Shown here in pieces: positions 1-9,132 of a DNA stretch of 63,628 nt. The translations under genes and the position numbers were made by a program. Numbering within the stretch: position 1 is the stretch's first letter; each line of letters begins with the position of its first letter. Below the pieces are notes generated by a model. It was not told where the DNA came from. It saw only the letters and a program-made list of their open reading frames with translations, and searched no databases. Source of the stretch: JAICND01 sp040905905 (GTDB lineage Bacteria; Actinomycetota; Acidimicrobiia; Spongiisociales; ZC4RG35); the NCBI GenBank assembly GCA_040905905.1, contig JBBDQN010000002.1:1-63628 (forward strand). Direction: 5' to 3'.

Positions 1-50
1 GTCCCCACATTCACATGCGGCTTCGAACGCTCAAACTTCGCCTTACCCAT
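1..50 (-). CDS. tuf: Elongation factor Tu, N-terminal fragment (runs off the window)
   Basis: Only the first 16 codons are inside the window. They read MGKAKFERSKPHVNVG, the almost invariant EF-Tu N-terminus ending just before the first GTP-binding loop. EF-Tu is the GTPase that delivers aminoacyl-tRNA to the ribosome. The ATG at 50-48 is preceded by a strong Shine-Dalgarno, AAAGGAGGT on the minus strand around 56-64. Three tRNA genes lie just upstream on the same strand, a common bacterial arrangement, so they may share a transcript. Confidence 0.93.
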   Translation of the reverse strand, partial: MGKAKFERSKPHVNVG

Positions 51-104
51 CGAACACCTCCTTTGTTGGGCTTCAGTCTTCCGACTTCCGCCTCCCGACA
101 GATC

Positions 105-181
105 TGGTAGCGGCGGGCAGACTCGAACTGCCGACCTCTCGATTATGAGTCGAGCGCTCTCACCGACTGAGCTACGCCGCC
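105..181 (-). tRNA. tRNA-Met (anticodon CAT)
   Basis: A cloverleaf can be drawn by eye. The acceptor stem GGCGGCG pairs with CGCCGCT (one G-U pair), followed by TA and a D stem starting GCTC. The anticodon loop is CTCATAA between CTCGA and TCGAG, and the T stem is GGCAG/CTGCC with loop TTCGAGT. CCA is encoded at the 3' end (105-107). The anticodon CAT could also be tRNA-Ile2 (lysidine-modified), but the ACTCATAA loop context resembles elongator tRNA-Met. Confidence 0.9.
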
Positions 182-224
182 TCAAGCGACGAGCCCTGAC
201 CTCGTTGCCAGTGCTCGTCGCCGG

Positions 225-297
225 AGCCCCCTTGCGGAATCGAACCGCAGACCTCCTCCTTACCATGGAGGCGCTCTGCCTGCTGAGCTAAGGGGGC
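225..297 (-). tRNA. tRNA-Thr (anticodon GGT)
   Basis: The acceptor stem GCCCCCT pairs perfectly with AGGGGGC. The anticodon stem CCTCC/GGAGG holds loop ATGGTAA, giving anticodon GGT. The T arm is TGCGG/CCGCA with loop TTCGATT. The encoded 3' end reads CCG rather than CCA, so CCA must be added after transcription, unlike the neighbouring tRNA-Met. Confidence 0.93.
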
Positions 298-329
298 GAA
301 GGGCCTCGCCTTGTGGACTCGGCGAGCCG

Positions 330-412
330 TGCCGGGAGAAGGATTTGAACCTCCGTAGGCAATTGCCGGCAGATTTACAGTCTGCTCCCTTTGGCCGCTC
401 GGGCATCCCGGC
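330..412 (-). tRNA. tRNA-Tyr (anticodon GTA)
   Basis: This is a class II tRNA of 83 nt with a long variable arm. The acceptor stem GCCGGGA pairs with TCCCGGC. The anticodon loop CTGTAAA gives anticodon GTA, and the T loop is TTCAAAT. No CCA is encoded. It is the first of the Tyr-Thr-Met-tuf series on the minus strand. Confidence 0.93.
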
Positions 413-448
413 AATCCCGAAGCCAACTTCGGGGCCGAAGCATCATAG

Positions 449-961
449 CTAACGGCTCTTGTCCGAAGGAACGGGGTTCCGACGCGACACGTACATCGCC
501 GTGACCACCGCCACCGGGCCTAGCATCGCCACCAACAAGCCCTGAGCCACACCGTTTGCGACGACAGCAAGGCCTCCAAACCAGGCCAACACTGCTGCGA
601 CTCGCAATCCCCGGCTCAGGCCAGAGGCCAGCCTCGCCTTCACTGCCGGGTCAATTTCTCCAAAACCTCCGTCGATTTGCACGAGTGCAAGTTGCCGTTG
701 GCGCGAGATCGCCAGCCAGGTTCCGATCGCGACCGGGTACACGTAAGCCAATCCCATCCAGACTGGTCGAACCAACGCCATCGCGAACAACCCGAGCACC
801 ATCCCGGCTGTCATGACTGGCGTGGCCACCCGCAGATGATTGAGCGCCCAGGCCGGCCCGCTGACCGCCGAGTGAGCCGCAAACCACATCGACCATCCGA
901 CCACCAGCACCGGGGCCGCCACCGCCACCCAGAGGGCGGTGTCAACTCCCACCTCCATCAA
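449..961 (-). CDS. Small multi-pass membrane protein of unknown function
   Basis: A 170-residue protein with four hydrophobic stretches, roughly residues 8-30, 44-66, 68-86 and 118-152, separated by short polar loops. I see no motif that identifies a function. Its ATG overlaps the htpX stop codon by four bases (ATGA), so it is translationally coupled to htpX and probably co-transcribed. A link to membrane-protein quality control would follow only from that position. I do not recognise the family. Confidence 0.7.
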   Translation of the reverse strand: MMEVGVDTALWVAVAAPVLVVGWSMWFAAHSAVSGPAWALNHLRVATPVMTAGMVLGLFAMALVRPVWMGLAYVYPVAIGTWLAISRQRQLALVQIDGGFGEIDPAVKARLASGLSRGLRVAAVLAWFGGLAVVANGVAQGLLVAMLGPVAVVTAMYVSRRNPVPSDKSR

Positions 962-1815
962 CGGAGGCCGGACGCCATCTGAGTGAGACGTTCGATTCGA
1001 TCTTCGATCGGAGGATGAGTCGAGAACAAACTCATGAATCCGCCTCGACGGCCAAACGCCTTGAGCGGGTTCTCGATGTAGAGCGGAGCAAAGGCCGGGT
1101 TGACCTCCATCGGAATGCGCGCCGTCGCCACCCCCAGTTTGTTCAACGCCGAGGCCAATGCCAACGGGCGCCCGGTGATTTCAGCCCCCGAGGCGTCGGC
1201 CTGGTATTCCCTGGTCCGGGAGATGGCGGTGCGGATGATCATGGCGGCGATCGGGGCCAGAATTATGGACAGAAGCGCGGTGATGCCGGCAAGCGGGTTG
1301 TTGCGATCGCTACGACCACCGCCGAACCAGAAAGCCATCCGGGCGAAGATCGTCAGAGCAGCGGCCAGCATCGCTGCGATTGCACTGATCAGGATGTCGC
1401 GGTTCTTCACGTGGCTCAACTCGTGGGCGAGCACGCCCTCCAACTCGTCGTTGTTCATGACCTCAAGAATTCCGGTCGTAACGGCGATGGCCGCATGCTC
1501 AGGATTCCGACCGGTGGCAAAGGCGTTGGGCTGCGGTGAATCGATGCGAAAGATCCGCGGCATAGGCATATCGGCCCTGGCAGCCAGATTTCGCACGATG
1601 GAGTACACAGCGGGGAGTTCGTGTTCTTCCACCGGTTTTGCCCGGGAGGCGGCGAGGGCGAGCTTGTCTGAGAAGAAGTACGCACCAAGGTTGAGCAACA
1701 GAGCGAACCCCAGCCCGATGTACAAACCACCTTCATCGAATAGGGCTATCCCTATCCACCACACCAGGGCGGTCATCAAGGCCAGCAATCCAACTGTTTT
1801 GGCGGTATTTCCCAT
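958..1815 (-). CDS. htpX: Membrane zinc metalloprotease HtpX
   Basis: A 285-residue M48-family protease that in other bacteria degrades misfolded membrane proteins. The start MGNTAKTV gives the usual HtpX layout: two N-terminal transmembrane segments, then the zinc motif HELSH in AHELSHVKNRD, then a further hydrophobic pair and the conserved C-terminal STHPPIEDRI. The open frame continues upstream to about 1950, but that extension is polar and unlike the family, so I use the ATG at 1815. It is followed by the small membrane-protein gene with a four-base overlap. Confidence 0.93.
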   Translation of the reverse strand: MGNTAKTVGLLALMTALVWWIGIALFDEGGLYIGLGFALLLNLGAYFFSDKLALAASRAKPVEEHELPAVYSIVRNLAARADMPMPRIFRIDSPQPNAFATGRNPEHAAIAVTTGILEVMNNDELEGVLAHELSHVKNRDILISAIAAMLAAALTIFARMAFWFGGGRSDRNNPLAGITALLSIILAPIAAMIIRTAISRTREYQADASGAEITGRPLALASALNKLGVATARIPMEVNPAFAPLYIENPLKAFGRRGGFMSLFSTHPPIEDRIERLTQMASGLR

Positions 1816-1976
1816 CGTGGAATGAATGGTACCCGGGGTGTTGGATAACCAATCACTTGTAGCTAGCCAACTAGTGGCGGGTGTCGGACGGTGGGTGTAG
1901 GGTCGCCGCGCTTGAGGCATGACAGGCCTTGGTACCAGGTCGGCTGGCACTGGGTCGCCACGTTGGAGGAGGAGCC

Positions 1977-4913
1977 ATGAAGAGAACCGCTGCGCTGATG
2001 AGTGCGATCTTGTTGTTGGCTGGACTCTCCGGTCCAGTGGGAGCCCAAAGCAATGGGCTCGAACCTCGCGAGGGGGCAGAGTCGGCCAAAGGTCAGGCTG
2101 CGGACATCACCCTTGCGGCGCCCAGCCTCGACGAACGCGTCAAGGTATTCATCCAGCTGAGCGAGCCCTCGGTCGGTCAATACATCGTGGCGGAGAGAGA
2201 CAGGGGCCGAAACCCGAGTGCCGCGGCGAAGCGAAACCAGGCCAACCGGGTGGCAGCACAGCAGGATCAACTCAGAGGGCAACTCGATGACTTCGATGTG
2301 TCCGAGGAGTTCGAGCTCGATTACGGCGCCAATGGCCTGGCCGTCACGGTTCGGATCGGTGACCTCTTGGCCATCGCCGACCTCCCCAACGTGAAGTCAG
2401 TGGCGCGCGTCGCACGTCACACCCTCACCAACGAGACCAGTGTGCCCTTTGTCGGTGCACCCGATGTCTGGGGAGCAAGTGGCACCGGCGAGGGAACCTC
2501 GATCGCCATCATCGACACCGGTATCGATTACTTGCATGCGAACTTCGGTGGCCCCGGAACGATTCCCGACTTCGAGAACAACGATTCAACCGTCATCGAA
2601 GCTGGCACTTTTCCAACCGCCAAGGTTGTGGGTGGTACTGACTTCGTCGGTGACGCTTACAACGCCAGCAGCGATGACCCCGAAGTCAACACCCCCGACC
2701 CTGACCTGGACCCGCTCGACTGCAACGGCCACGGATCGCATGTGGCTGGCTCGGCGGCTGGCAATGGTGTGACTGATCGGATCGGCGAGGGTGTCGCTCC
2801 CGGTGCCGTCCTCTACGCCCTCAGGGTGTTCGGGTGCGATGGCTCCACCGATGTGACCTCGGAAGCTATCGAGTGGGCGATGGACCCCGACAATGACCCT
2901 GGAACCGACGACTTCGTCGACGTGATCAATATGAGCCTCGGTTCGGATTTTGGTGACCCCAACGATCCGAGCGCTTTGACCTCGCAGACGGCGGTAGAAC
3001 TCGGCATCATCGTCGTCGCTGCCGCCGGTAACGACGGCAATGGCGTCTCCTACGTGACCGGCTCTCCGGCGGTGGCCCCCGGGGTTATCTCGGTGGCGGC
3101 CATCCATGACGCCGGCGTGGCTTCGAGCGCGATCCGGGTCAACTCGCCCGCCGGAGTGGCGGGCGACAAGCAAGCCTCTGAAGGCGACCTGGGACGGCCG
3201 ATTGCCATCCATGGCCCGTTGACCGCCGACCTCATCCTTCCCCAGGCCGGCAACGCCAACGGCTGCGCGCCGATCACTGTCGACATGACCGACAAGATCG
3301 CCCTGATCCAGCGTGGAGCCTGCACCTTTGCGGTCAAGGGAATCAACGCCCAGGGGGCCAACGCCGCCGCCCTGCTGGTGTATGACAACGTCGTCGGCGC
3401 TCTCCTCACCATGGCCGGCACTCCCGACAACGACATCATGTCGATGTTCATCGGTCAGACCGATGGCACGGCGTTGGCTACCGCTGCCGCCGCAGGCACT
3501 GTAAGCGTCACGCTCGACTCCTTCCTCGACATTCCCACGCCCGAGCTGGCCGATCAGGTGGTGGGTTTCTCGTCGAGGGGCCCGGGCGGTGGCGGCACCA
3601 CCTTCAAGCCCGAGGTGAGCGCCCCCGGCGTCAACATACGATCGACTCTGGTCGGAAGCGGGGATCGCGAGCTCGTGATCTCGGGTACCTCGATGGCGAC
3701 ACCGCACGTGGCAGGAGCAGCAGCACTCCTCCGCCAGAAGTACCCGGACGCACCGGTGGATGCCATCAAGGCACTGATCATGAACTCGGCCGAGCCCACT
3801 CTGGATGGCGAGCCCATCACCCTGCAGGGGACCGGCTCGATGCGAGTTGATGCGGCGGCGGCTTTGGGCGCCTATGCCCTCCCCGGCGGCATCAGCTTCG
3901 GACGGCTCAACCCGCTCACGACCCTTGAGGCAACTCAGACGGTGACCGTGCATGACTTCGGGACTGGGGCTGGCGACTACGAAGTCAGCGTCGAGGTAGT
4001 GCAAGGAGCAACCGGGGTCAGTGTCTCGGCGCCTTCGGCGGTGAGCGTGACAGGCGGTGGTTCCGCCACCTTCGATGTCACCGTCACCGTCGACCCGGCT
4101 GCCATGACAGCCGACAACGCCTTCCAGAGCCAGCGGGACATCAACGGACGGATCCACATCGACGGTCCGGGAGGAATGCTGGTGGTGGGATACGTTGCCG
4201 CGGTTGATCCCGCCTCGGCCATGACCACCGCCGGGACCAAAGCCAACGGCACTCAGACCGACGTTGTGGTCAGCAATCCCTCCGCAACCACCGGAGTTGT
4301 CGATGCGTTCACCCATATTGGCGGAGGCTTGTTCTCGGTCGCGGCGGTAGGTGTGCGAACCGGAAACATCGGCGGGTTCGATGTGGTCGAGTTTGGAATC
4401 GCCAGCACTCCGGACGCCCGGTGGGAGGCCCTGTCTTCGTATGAGACCGACATCTTCATCGACATCAACCAGGACGGGACTGCCGAGTACGTGTTGGTGG
4501 CGGCCGACCTTGGCTATCTGACGACTGGCTTTGCCAATGGTCAGGTGGTCACTGCACTCTTCGATCTGGTGAACGGTGGAGCTGTTCTCGAGTATTTCGT
4601 CACGGGCGACTTCAACGACCATGCCCAGGTGTTGACAGTCGACCGCTTCGATGACTTCGGCTTCCTGGCGGCTAACGATGCGACCTTCGACTACGTCATC
4701 GCCCAGTTCGACCTCAGGACCGGACTCATCGGCCTGGCTGAAGGGTCGGTCAACCTACGGACCCAGGCCGACAGGCATGTCAACTTCTCGGGGGCACTGC
4801 CCCCAGGAGCGAGTGCGACTATCAGGGTTGCTCCCTCCAACCGGACTGCACTTCTCGCCCTGTATTCGAACAACGTGGTTGGCGACCAGTTCGAAGTAGT
4901 GACACTCAGGTAG
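1977..4913 (+). CDS. Secreted subtilisin-like serine protease (S8) with PA domain
   Basis: A 978-residue exported protease. The chosen ATG has an excellent RBS (GGAGGAGGAG) and starts a clear signal peptide, MKRTAALMSAILLLAGL. A propeptide (I9-like) region follows. The S8 catalytic domain has its triad at about Asp180 (IIDTG), His252 (GHGSHVAG) and Ser572 (SGTSMATPHVAG). A protease-associated (PA) insert lies at about residues 390-510, between the His and Ser blocks, as in PA-containing subtilases. The last 350 residues are beta-rich and probably form surface or Fn3-like domains. It stands alone, divergent from htpX, and ends at a strong hairpin shared with the convergent lipoprotein gene. 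Confidence 0.93.
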   Translation: MKRTAALMSAILLLAGLSGPVGAQSNGLEPREGAESAKGQAADITLAAPSLDERVKVFIQLSEPSVGQYIVAERDRGRNPSAAAKRNQANRVAAQQDQLRGQLDDFDVSEEFELDYGANGLAVTVRIGDLLAIADLPNVKSVARVARHTLTNETSVPFVGAPDVWGASGTGEGTSIAIIDTGIDYLHANFGGPGTIPDFENNDSTVIEAGTFPTAKVVGGTDFVGDAYNASSDDPEVNTPDPDLDPLDCNGHGSHVAGSAAGNGVTDRIGEGVAPGAVLYALRVFGCDGSTDVTSEAIEWAMDPDNDPGTDDFVDVINMSLGSDFGDPNDPSALTSQTAVELGIIVVAAAGNDGNGVSYVTGSPAVAPGVISVAAIHDAGVASSAIRVNSPAGVAGDKQASEGDLGRPIAIHGPLTADLILPQAGNANGCAPITVDMTDKIALIQRGACTFAVKGINAQGANAAALLVYDNVVGALLTMAGTPDNDIMSMFIGQTDGTALATAAAAGTVSVTLDSFLDIPTPELADQVVGFSSRGPGGGGTTFKPEVSAPGVNIRSTLVGSGDRELVISGTSMATPHVAGAAALLRQKYPDAPVDAIKALIMNSAEPTLDGEPITLQGTGSMRVDAAAALGAYALPGGISFGRLNPLTTLEATQTVTVHDFGTGAGDYEVSVEVVQGATGVSVSAPSAVSVTGGGSATFDVTVTVDPAAMTADNAFQSQRDINGRIHIDGPGGMLVVGYVAAVDPASAMTTAGTKANGTQTDVVVSNPSATTGVVDAFTHIGGGLFSVAAVGVRTGNIGGFDVVEFGIASTPDARWEALSSYETDIFIDINQDGTAEYVLVAADLGYLTTGFANGQVVTALFDLVNGGAVLEYFVTGDFNDHAQVLTVDRFDDFGFLAANDATFDYVIAQFDLRTGLIGLAEGSVNLRTQADRHVNFSGALPPGASATIRVAPSNRTALLALYSNNVVGDQFEVVTLR

Positions 4914-4920
4914 CGAAAGC

Positions 4921-4949
4921 AAGCGGGCCCGGGCTGACCGGGCCCGCTT
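4921..4949. terminator. Bidirectional terminator hairpin
   Basis: A perfect 12-bp inverted repeat (AAGCGGGCCCGG / CCGGGCCCGCTT) with a 5-base loop. It lies between the convergent subtilase and lipoprotein genes. The A/T edges of the arms give short U tracts in both directions. Confidence 0.85.
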
Positions 4950-4954
4950 ACTCC

Positions 4955-5431
4955 CTAACCTTGTGGGGGAGGATCGGGAAATCCCGGCAGGTCACAAATC
5001 CGAAAGCTGGAGTCGAGATCGGTGTGAGCCCGATACGTGGCGCCACCTGCTTCGAAGTACGCCAGGAACCCGTCGGTGATCACTTGGAGACTCATCTCGC
5101 CTTGCTGCGGACACCCCAGGGCGGAGTTGGGCCATTGCACCGACATCGAGCCCGTTAGAGCAACCGCTGACTCATCAACCCCGGCCATCTCCGCAACGGC
5201 CGCTTTGACCGCAGCCTCAAGGCTGGCGGGGAGGACGCCCTCGTCGACAAACCATTCCGGGACGGTGGATCCATCACCTTGGCCCACTCTGGAGGTGGTA
5301 GTGCGCGGAGCCAATTCGGAAGTGGTCGTTGGCTCGGAAGAACCGGGTTGTGTCACGCTCGTGCTCGTCTCCAATCCTGCTCCACAGGCCGCCAGCACCG
5401 GGAGCGCCAACATGACCATGAACCGGCGCAC
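4955..5431 (-). CDS. Putative lipoprotein of unknown function
   Basis: A 158-residue protein with a type II signal peptide: MRRFMVML followed by the lipobox LAAC at about residues 13-16. A Ser/Thr-rich linker of about 40 residues follows, then a compact domain with three cysteines. Lipidation and anchoring outside the cytoplasmic membrane are expected. The mature domain contains motifs such as WPNSALGCPQ and is similar in style to small actinobacterial secreted domains, but I cannot name a family. It is convergent with the subtilase gene. Confidence 0.75.
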   Translation of the reverse strand: MRRFMVMLALPVLAACGAGLETSTSVTQPGSSEPTTTSELAPRTTTSRVGQGDGSTVPEWFVDEGVLPASLEAAVKAAVAEMAGVDESAVALTGSMSVQWPNSALGCPQQGEMSLQVITDGFLAYFEAGGATYRAHTDLDSSFRICDLPGFPDPPPQG

Positions 5432-5458
5432 CAGGGAATTTTACGCGACATCGCCTGG

Positions 5459-6493
5459 CTACTTTCGAGCGACCAACACCCTGAAGTCGCCTAGCCCCCG
5501 TGGATGCAAGAGTGTTTGGGCCTCATTGACGAGATTGCGAACCCGCAGGCGCTCCATGGTGTCGTCCCCTCGGGCCAGTTCCAGTTCGCGGTGCCGGAAA
5601 CCGGCGAGACTCTGGCGGAGACCGAGCGAGGCCAGAAAGTCGTCCTGACGGTGCAACTCCACCTTCGCACCGGCGGCCTCTGCTATCGCGATCAGGGCAC
5701 TGAAATTGACGTCGGCGGTGATGTCGGTCGCTCCTGGCTCGTCCAGCGGATGGGGACCCAGGTGGTGAGATCGATACGTGCGAAGAGTGCCTTCGCGCCG
5801 ACGTGGAGCAAGGTTCTCGGCGAGGTCGCCGAAGTCGATCAACACCACACTCCCCTGGGCGAGCCGGTGGAGAGCCCGGTCGAGCCATTCCGCCGCCACT
5901 GATTGGACCTCCACCCAATCACCGGTCTCGACCGGACCGGCAAAGTTGTCCAGCCACGCGCGAACCCCGGGTCTCACCTCGTGATCGACAAAGGAGAGCG
6001 CGCCGTCCACGTCGCCAACCCAGCGCTCCCGCCAATCGCTTTCCGTCATCTGAGCAATGGCCATTGGGAGGTTGTCGATGAACTCATTGGCGATGACTAC
6101 TCCTCGCCAAGGGTCGGGCACGTCCGCCAGGTCAGCCACGACCCGGTCGCCGGGAATGATCGCCACCAGGGTTTCTCGAGCCGCTGCAGACACCTCAACT
6201 GCCCACGCCTCGATCGGGAAGGTCTCGATCAGTGGCCTGAGCAGGCTCCCGGAACCGCCAGCCACTTCAATCAATCGGAATGGCTGACCGATTCTCCCGA
6301 ACTCGCTCTCGACGAAAGCGGCGAGCGTTGACCCAAACAGCGAACTGACCTCGGGGCTGGTGAGGAAATCTCCGGCTTTTTCTGAACGCAAAGGACCGGT
6401 GGTGAAATAGCCACCGGTCCCATAGAGGGCGAGTTCCATGAAGCGCTCAAAAGGCACCGGCCCCTCGGCGGCTATTTGTTCTCTAATGGTCAT
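5459..6493 (-). CDS. MidA/NDUFAF7-family SAM-dependent methyltransferase
   Basis: A 344-residue protein of the DUF185 family. The N-terminus has the typical PFERFMELALYGTGGYF segment followed by GDFLTSPEVSSLFG, and the SAM-binding motif IEVAGGSGSLL lies at about residues 75-85. In mitochondria NDUFAF7 methylates an arginine of a complex I subunit. The bacterial substrate is generally unknown. The gene is divergent from the LLM oxidoreductase with a 42-base gap. Confidence 0.88.
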   Translation of the reverse strand: MTIREQIAAEGPVPFERFMELALYGTGGYFTTGPLRSEKAGDFLTSPEVSSLFGSTLAAFVESEFGRIGQPFRLIEVAGGSGSLLRPLIETFPIEAWAVEVSAAARETLVAIIPGDRVVADLADVPDPWRGVVIANEFIDNLPMAIAQMTESDWRERWVGDVDGALSFVDHEVRPGVRAWLDNFAGPVETGDWVEVQSVAAEWLDRALHRLAQGSVVLIDFGDLAENLAPRRREGTLRTYRSHHLGPHPLDEPGATDITADVNFSALIAIAEAAGAKVELHRQDDFLASLGLRQSLAGFRHRELELARGDDTMERLRVRNLVNEAQTLLHPRGLGDFRVLVARK

Positions 6494-6535
6494 GCTTCGG
6501 CTTCCTCTTCCGACTTCCGTCTACCGTCTTGGAGC

Positions 6536-7384
6536 ATGAAGTTTGGTATATCCATCTTTCCCACCGACCTCACCTTGCAGCCCGTCGAGATGGCCCGGGC
6601 GGTTGAAGAGCGCGGATTCGAGTCGTTGTGGTTGACGGAACACTCCCACATACCGGTGTCGCGAGCGACGCCTTGGGGTGGCAAGAAGGGGGCGCCACCT
6701 CTGCCGGATTTCTACGCGCGGATCCACGACGCCTTCGTTGCCTTGGGCGCCGCCGCGGCGGTGACCACTCGCATCAAACTTGGCACCGGGATCACTCTCG
6801 TACCCCAGCGTGATCCGATCTGGCTGGCCAAGGAAGTCGCCTCTTTGGATGTGATCTCGGGAGGTCGTTTCATTCTGGGCATTGGCTACGGCTGGAACAA
6901 GGAGGAGATGGCTTCGCACTCGGTTGCCTATACAGAGCGCCGGGCGCTGATGCGAGAGAAGATTCTGCTGATGAAGAAACTGTGGACCGAGGAGGAGGCC
7001 TCATTCGACGGTGAGATGCTCCATCTCGAACAGTCCTGGGCCTGGCCCAAACCGGTCCAAAAGCCACACCCACCCATCATCATGGGTGGTGATGCCGGCC
7101 CTAAGACTATCGCTGACATGGTCGAGTTTTGCGATGGCTGGATGCCGAACGCCCGGCACGATCTGGTGGGACGGCTCGCTGCAGTGCGATCTGCTCTGGC
7201 TGCGGCAGGTCGCGATCCCGCCACATTCGAGATCTCTGCCTTCTCGGCTACCCCGGACAAGGACAAAGTTGACCAATTGACCGATCTGGGCGTCAGCCGT
7301 GCCATCTTCAACGTCCCTCCCAAGAGTCCCTCTGAGGTTCTCACCCGGCTCGACCAGTACGCCCAGTTCGTTTCCAACCTCTAG
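6536..7384 (+). CDS. LLM-class (F420-type) flavin/deazaflavin oxidoreductase
   Basis: A 282-residue luciferase-like monooxygenase of the actinobacterial F420-dependent group. It starts MKFGISIFPTD at an ATG with GGAG six bases upstream. The longer open frame begins in the divergent gene and is not used. Diagnostic segments are the WLTEHSHIP block, the GTGI motif, the GGRFILGIGYGWNKEE stretch and HPPIIMGG near residue 180. The substrate cannot be predicted. The last codons overlap the end of the convergent aminodeoxychorismate synthase gene. Confidence 0.9.
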   Translation: MKFGISIFPTDLTLQPVEMARAVEERGFESLWLTEHSHIPVSRATPWGGKKGAPPLPDFYARIHDAFVALGAAAAVTTRIKLGTGITLVPQRDPIWLAKEVASLDVISGGRFILGIGYGWNKEEMASHSVAYTERRALMREKILLMKKLWTEEEASFDGEMLHLEQSWAWPKPVQKPHPPIIMGGDAGPKTIADMVEFCDGWMPNARHDLVGRLAAVRSALAAAGRDPATFEISAFSATPDKDKVDQLTDLGVSRAIFNVPPKSPSEVLTRLDQYAQFVSNL

Positions 7385-9129
7385 AGGAGGCTGACTTCCT
7401 CCCAGCCGCGAAGGGCGTTGAACCTGGCCAACCTGCTGGCCGCCTTGAGATCCACGGGCGTGACGATCCGCTCAACCACGGCGCCGCGAGCGAGTAACTC
7501 GGCGCGGTAGGTGCCGGGAAGCAGCCCGCATGCAACCGGAGGCGTGTACCAGACGCCATCGATCTCTATCGCCAGGTTGGCAATGGTGGTTTCGGTGACC
7601 TCGCCATCGGCATTGGTGAGGGCGACATCGGTCGCTTCGGGGTGCCGGCTGCGGGCCTCGACGTAGACCTTGCGATTGGTGGTCTTGTGATAGAGAAAGA
7701 CGTCCCGACGGTCCACTGGCACAGGGTCGACCGCGAGCTTTATAGGCGTCACCTCGGGTGGCTCCCCGACATCGACCTGCACTACGCCCCTTCGATCCAC
7801 CAGCAAGCGCACTCGAAGGGGACGGGCCGAACCCGCAACCGCCGATCTCAGGGCTGCTCGCACTTCGGCCGGGTCGAGCGGAATGTCGAAATAGGATGCC
7901 GAGTCGCTCAGACGACGGAGGTGGCGATCGAGCAGTAACAGCCCCTCCCCCGGCGTGAATCTGATCGTCTCCAACAGCTCGAACAATGCGCTCTTGCGGC
8001 CCAGAACGGCAGCCTTGAGTATGGCCTCCCGGAATTCTGCAACCGGAGTGGAATCGAAGGTGATCCCTCCCCCGGTCCCATACACCGCTTCGTCACGCTC
8101 ACGATCGACCAGGACGGTCCTGATCGCGACATTGAAGGCCCACTGCGATTGATCGCCTGCGTCTGGTCCACCAAAGCCGACCGCCCCGCAATAGACCCCG
8201 CGGGGAGTCTGCTCGAGTTCGGCGATGATCTTCATGGTGGCGACCTTGGGGGCGCCCGTTATCGACGCGCAGGGAAAGAGGGCAGAGAAAACGTCGAGAA
8301 GACCCATCGCTGGTCTCGGTTCTGCCTCGACAGTGGAAGTCAGTTGCCAGACAGTGTCGTACTTTTCCGGAGTGAAGAGGGCGGGCACGCGTACTGAACC
8401 CACCCGGGCCACCCTTCCCATGTCGTTGCGGACCATGTCGACGATCATCAAGTTCTCAGCCCGATCCTTTTCCGAAGTCGCAAGCTGGCGACGTTGCTCC
8501 TCGTCGTCATCAAGCATCAAGCCACGGGCGGCGGTTCCCTTCATCGGTTTGGACTTGAGAACTCCGTGACGCCATTCGAAAAAGAGTTCTGGTGACGCTG
8601 AAACGACCACAAACCGGCCGGTGTCGATAAGCGCGCCGTAACCACAGGATTGAGAGCTGACCAGGTCTCGATAGAAGCCCTCTGGATCCCCGCTGAACAA
8701 TGCGCTCATGCGGAAGGTGTGGTTGACCTGGTATGTGTCGCCCGCCTGGATCTTCTGCCTGATCGCGGTAACCCCGTCTGCGTGCTGGTCCTGATTGATC
8801 TCCGGCTGCCACTCGGTGAGCTGATATGACGACGCCGAGAGGGGCCGGGTGGGGACCCGCGACTTCCATATCGAGAACCATGCGAGCGGCAACTCGTCGA
8901 ACCTGGTTCCCTTCCGATCGACCACCACGAGGGCAGAGTCGAAGGCGGGCGCCGCTTCATACGTAACGAAGCCGGCCACCCACCGACCGGACATCACAGC
9001 CTTTTCGGCTGCCGCGACTACGTCACCGACCTTGTCGATCGAGTCGGTCTCCCGGACCTCGACCAGGCCCGACATCTCGAATGAACGCCGTCGATGGGGA
9101 CGCAGGTCGTCGAACCGTGCGCTGATCAT
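7381..9129 (-). CDS. pabB: Fused aminodeoxychorismate synthase component I / aminodeoxychorismate lyase
   Basis: A 582-residue bifunctional protein for p-aminobenzoate, the folate precursor. Residues 1 to about 370 form a chorismate-binding (PabB/TrpE-like) domain with SKPMKGTAARG, the DRAENLMIVDMVRND block and GAPKVATMKI. Residues from about 385 onward form a class IV aminotransferase-like PabC lyase (LLETIRF, DRHLRRL, TNADGEVTETTIANLA). Such PabB-PabC fusions are known. PABA supply fits a region heavy in folate-linked one-carbon genes, although the gene could simply be housekeeping. Its start lies three bases from the end of the iron-sulfur gene's operon, but I see no evidence of co-regulation. 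Confidence 0.92.
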   Translation of the reverse strand: MISARFDDLRPHRRRSFEMSGLVEVRETDSIDKVGDVVAAAEKAVMSGRWVAGFVTYEAAPAFDSALVVVDRKGTRFDELPLAWFSIWKSRVPTRPLSASSYQLTEWQPEINQDQHADGVTAIRQKIQAGDTYQVNHTFRMSALFSGDPEGFYRDLVSSQSCGYGALIDTGRFVVVSASPELFFEWRHGVLKSKPMKGTAARGLMLDDDEEQRRQLATSEKDRAENLMIVDMVRNDMGRVARVGSVRVPALFTPEKYDTVWQLTSTVEAEPRPAMGLLDVFSALFPCASITGAPKVATMKIIAELEQTPRGVYCGAVGFGGPDAGDQSQWAFNVAIRTVLVDRERDEAVYGTGGGITFDSTPVAEFREAILKAAVLGRKSALFELLETIRFTPGEGLLLLDRHLRRLSDSASYFDIPLDPAEVRAALRSAVAGSARPLRVRLLVDRRGVVQVDVGEPPEVTPIKLAVDPVPVDRRDVFLYHKTTNRKVYVEARSRHPEATDVALTNADGEVTETTIANLAIEIDGVWYTPPVACGLLPGTYRAELLARGAVVERIVTPVDLKAASRLARFNALRGWEEVSLL

Positions 9130-9132
9130 CTC

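Noticed and set aside
172..426. An 84-codon open frame across the tRNA block
   Set aside because: It covers two tRNA genes and the edge of a third and has no protein character.
2586..4622. A 678-codon open frame antisense to the subtilase gene
   Set aside because: It mirrors the codon bias of the high-GC subtilase gene, has His/Arg/Gly-rich shadow composition and no recognisable domain.
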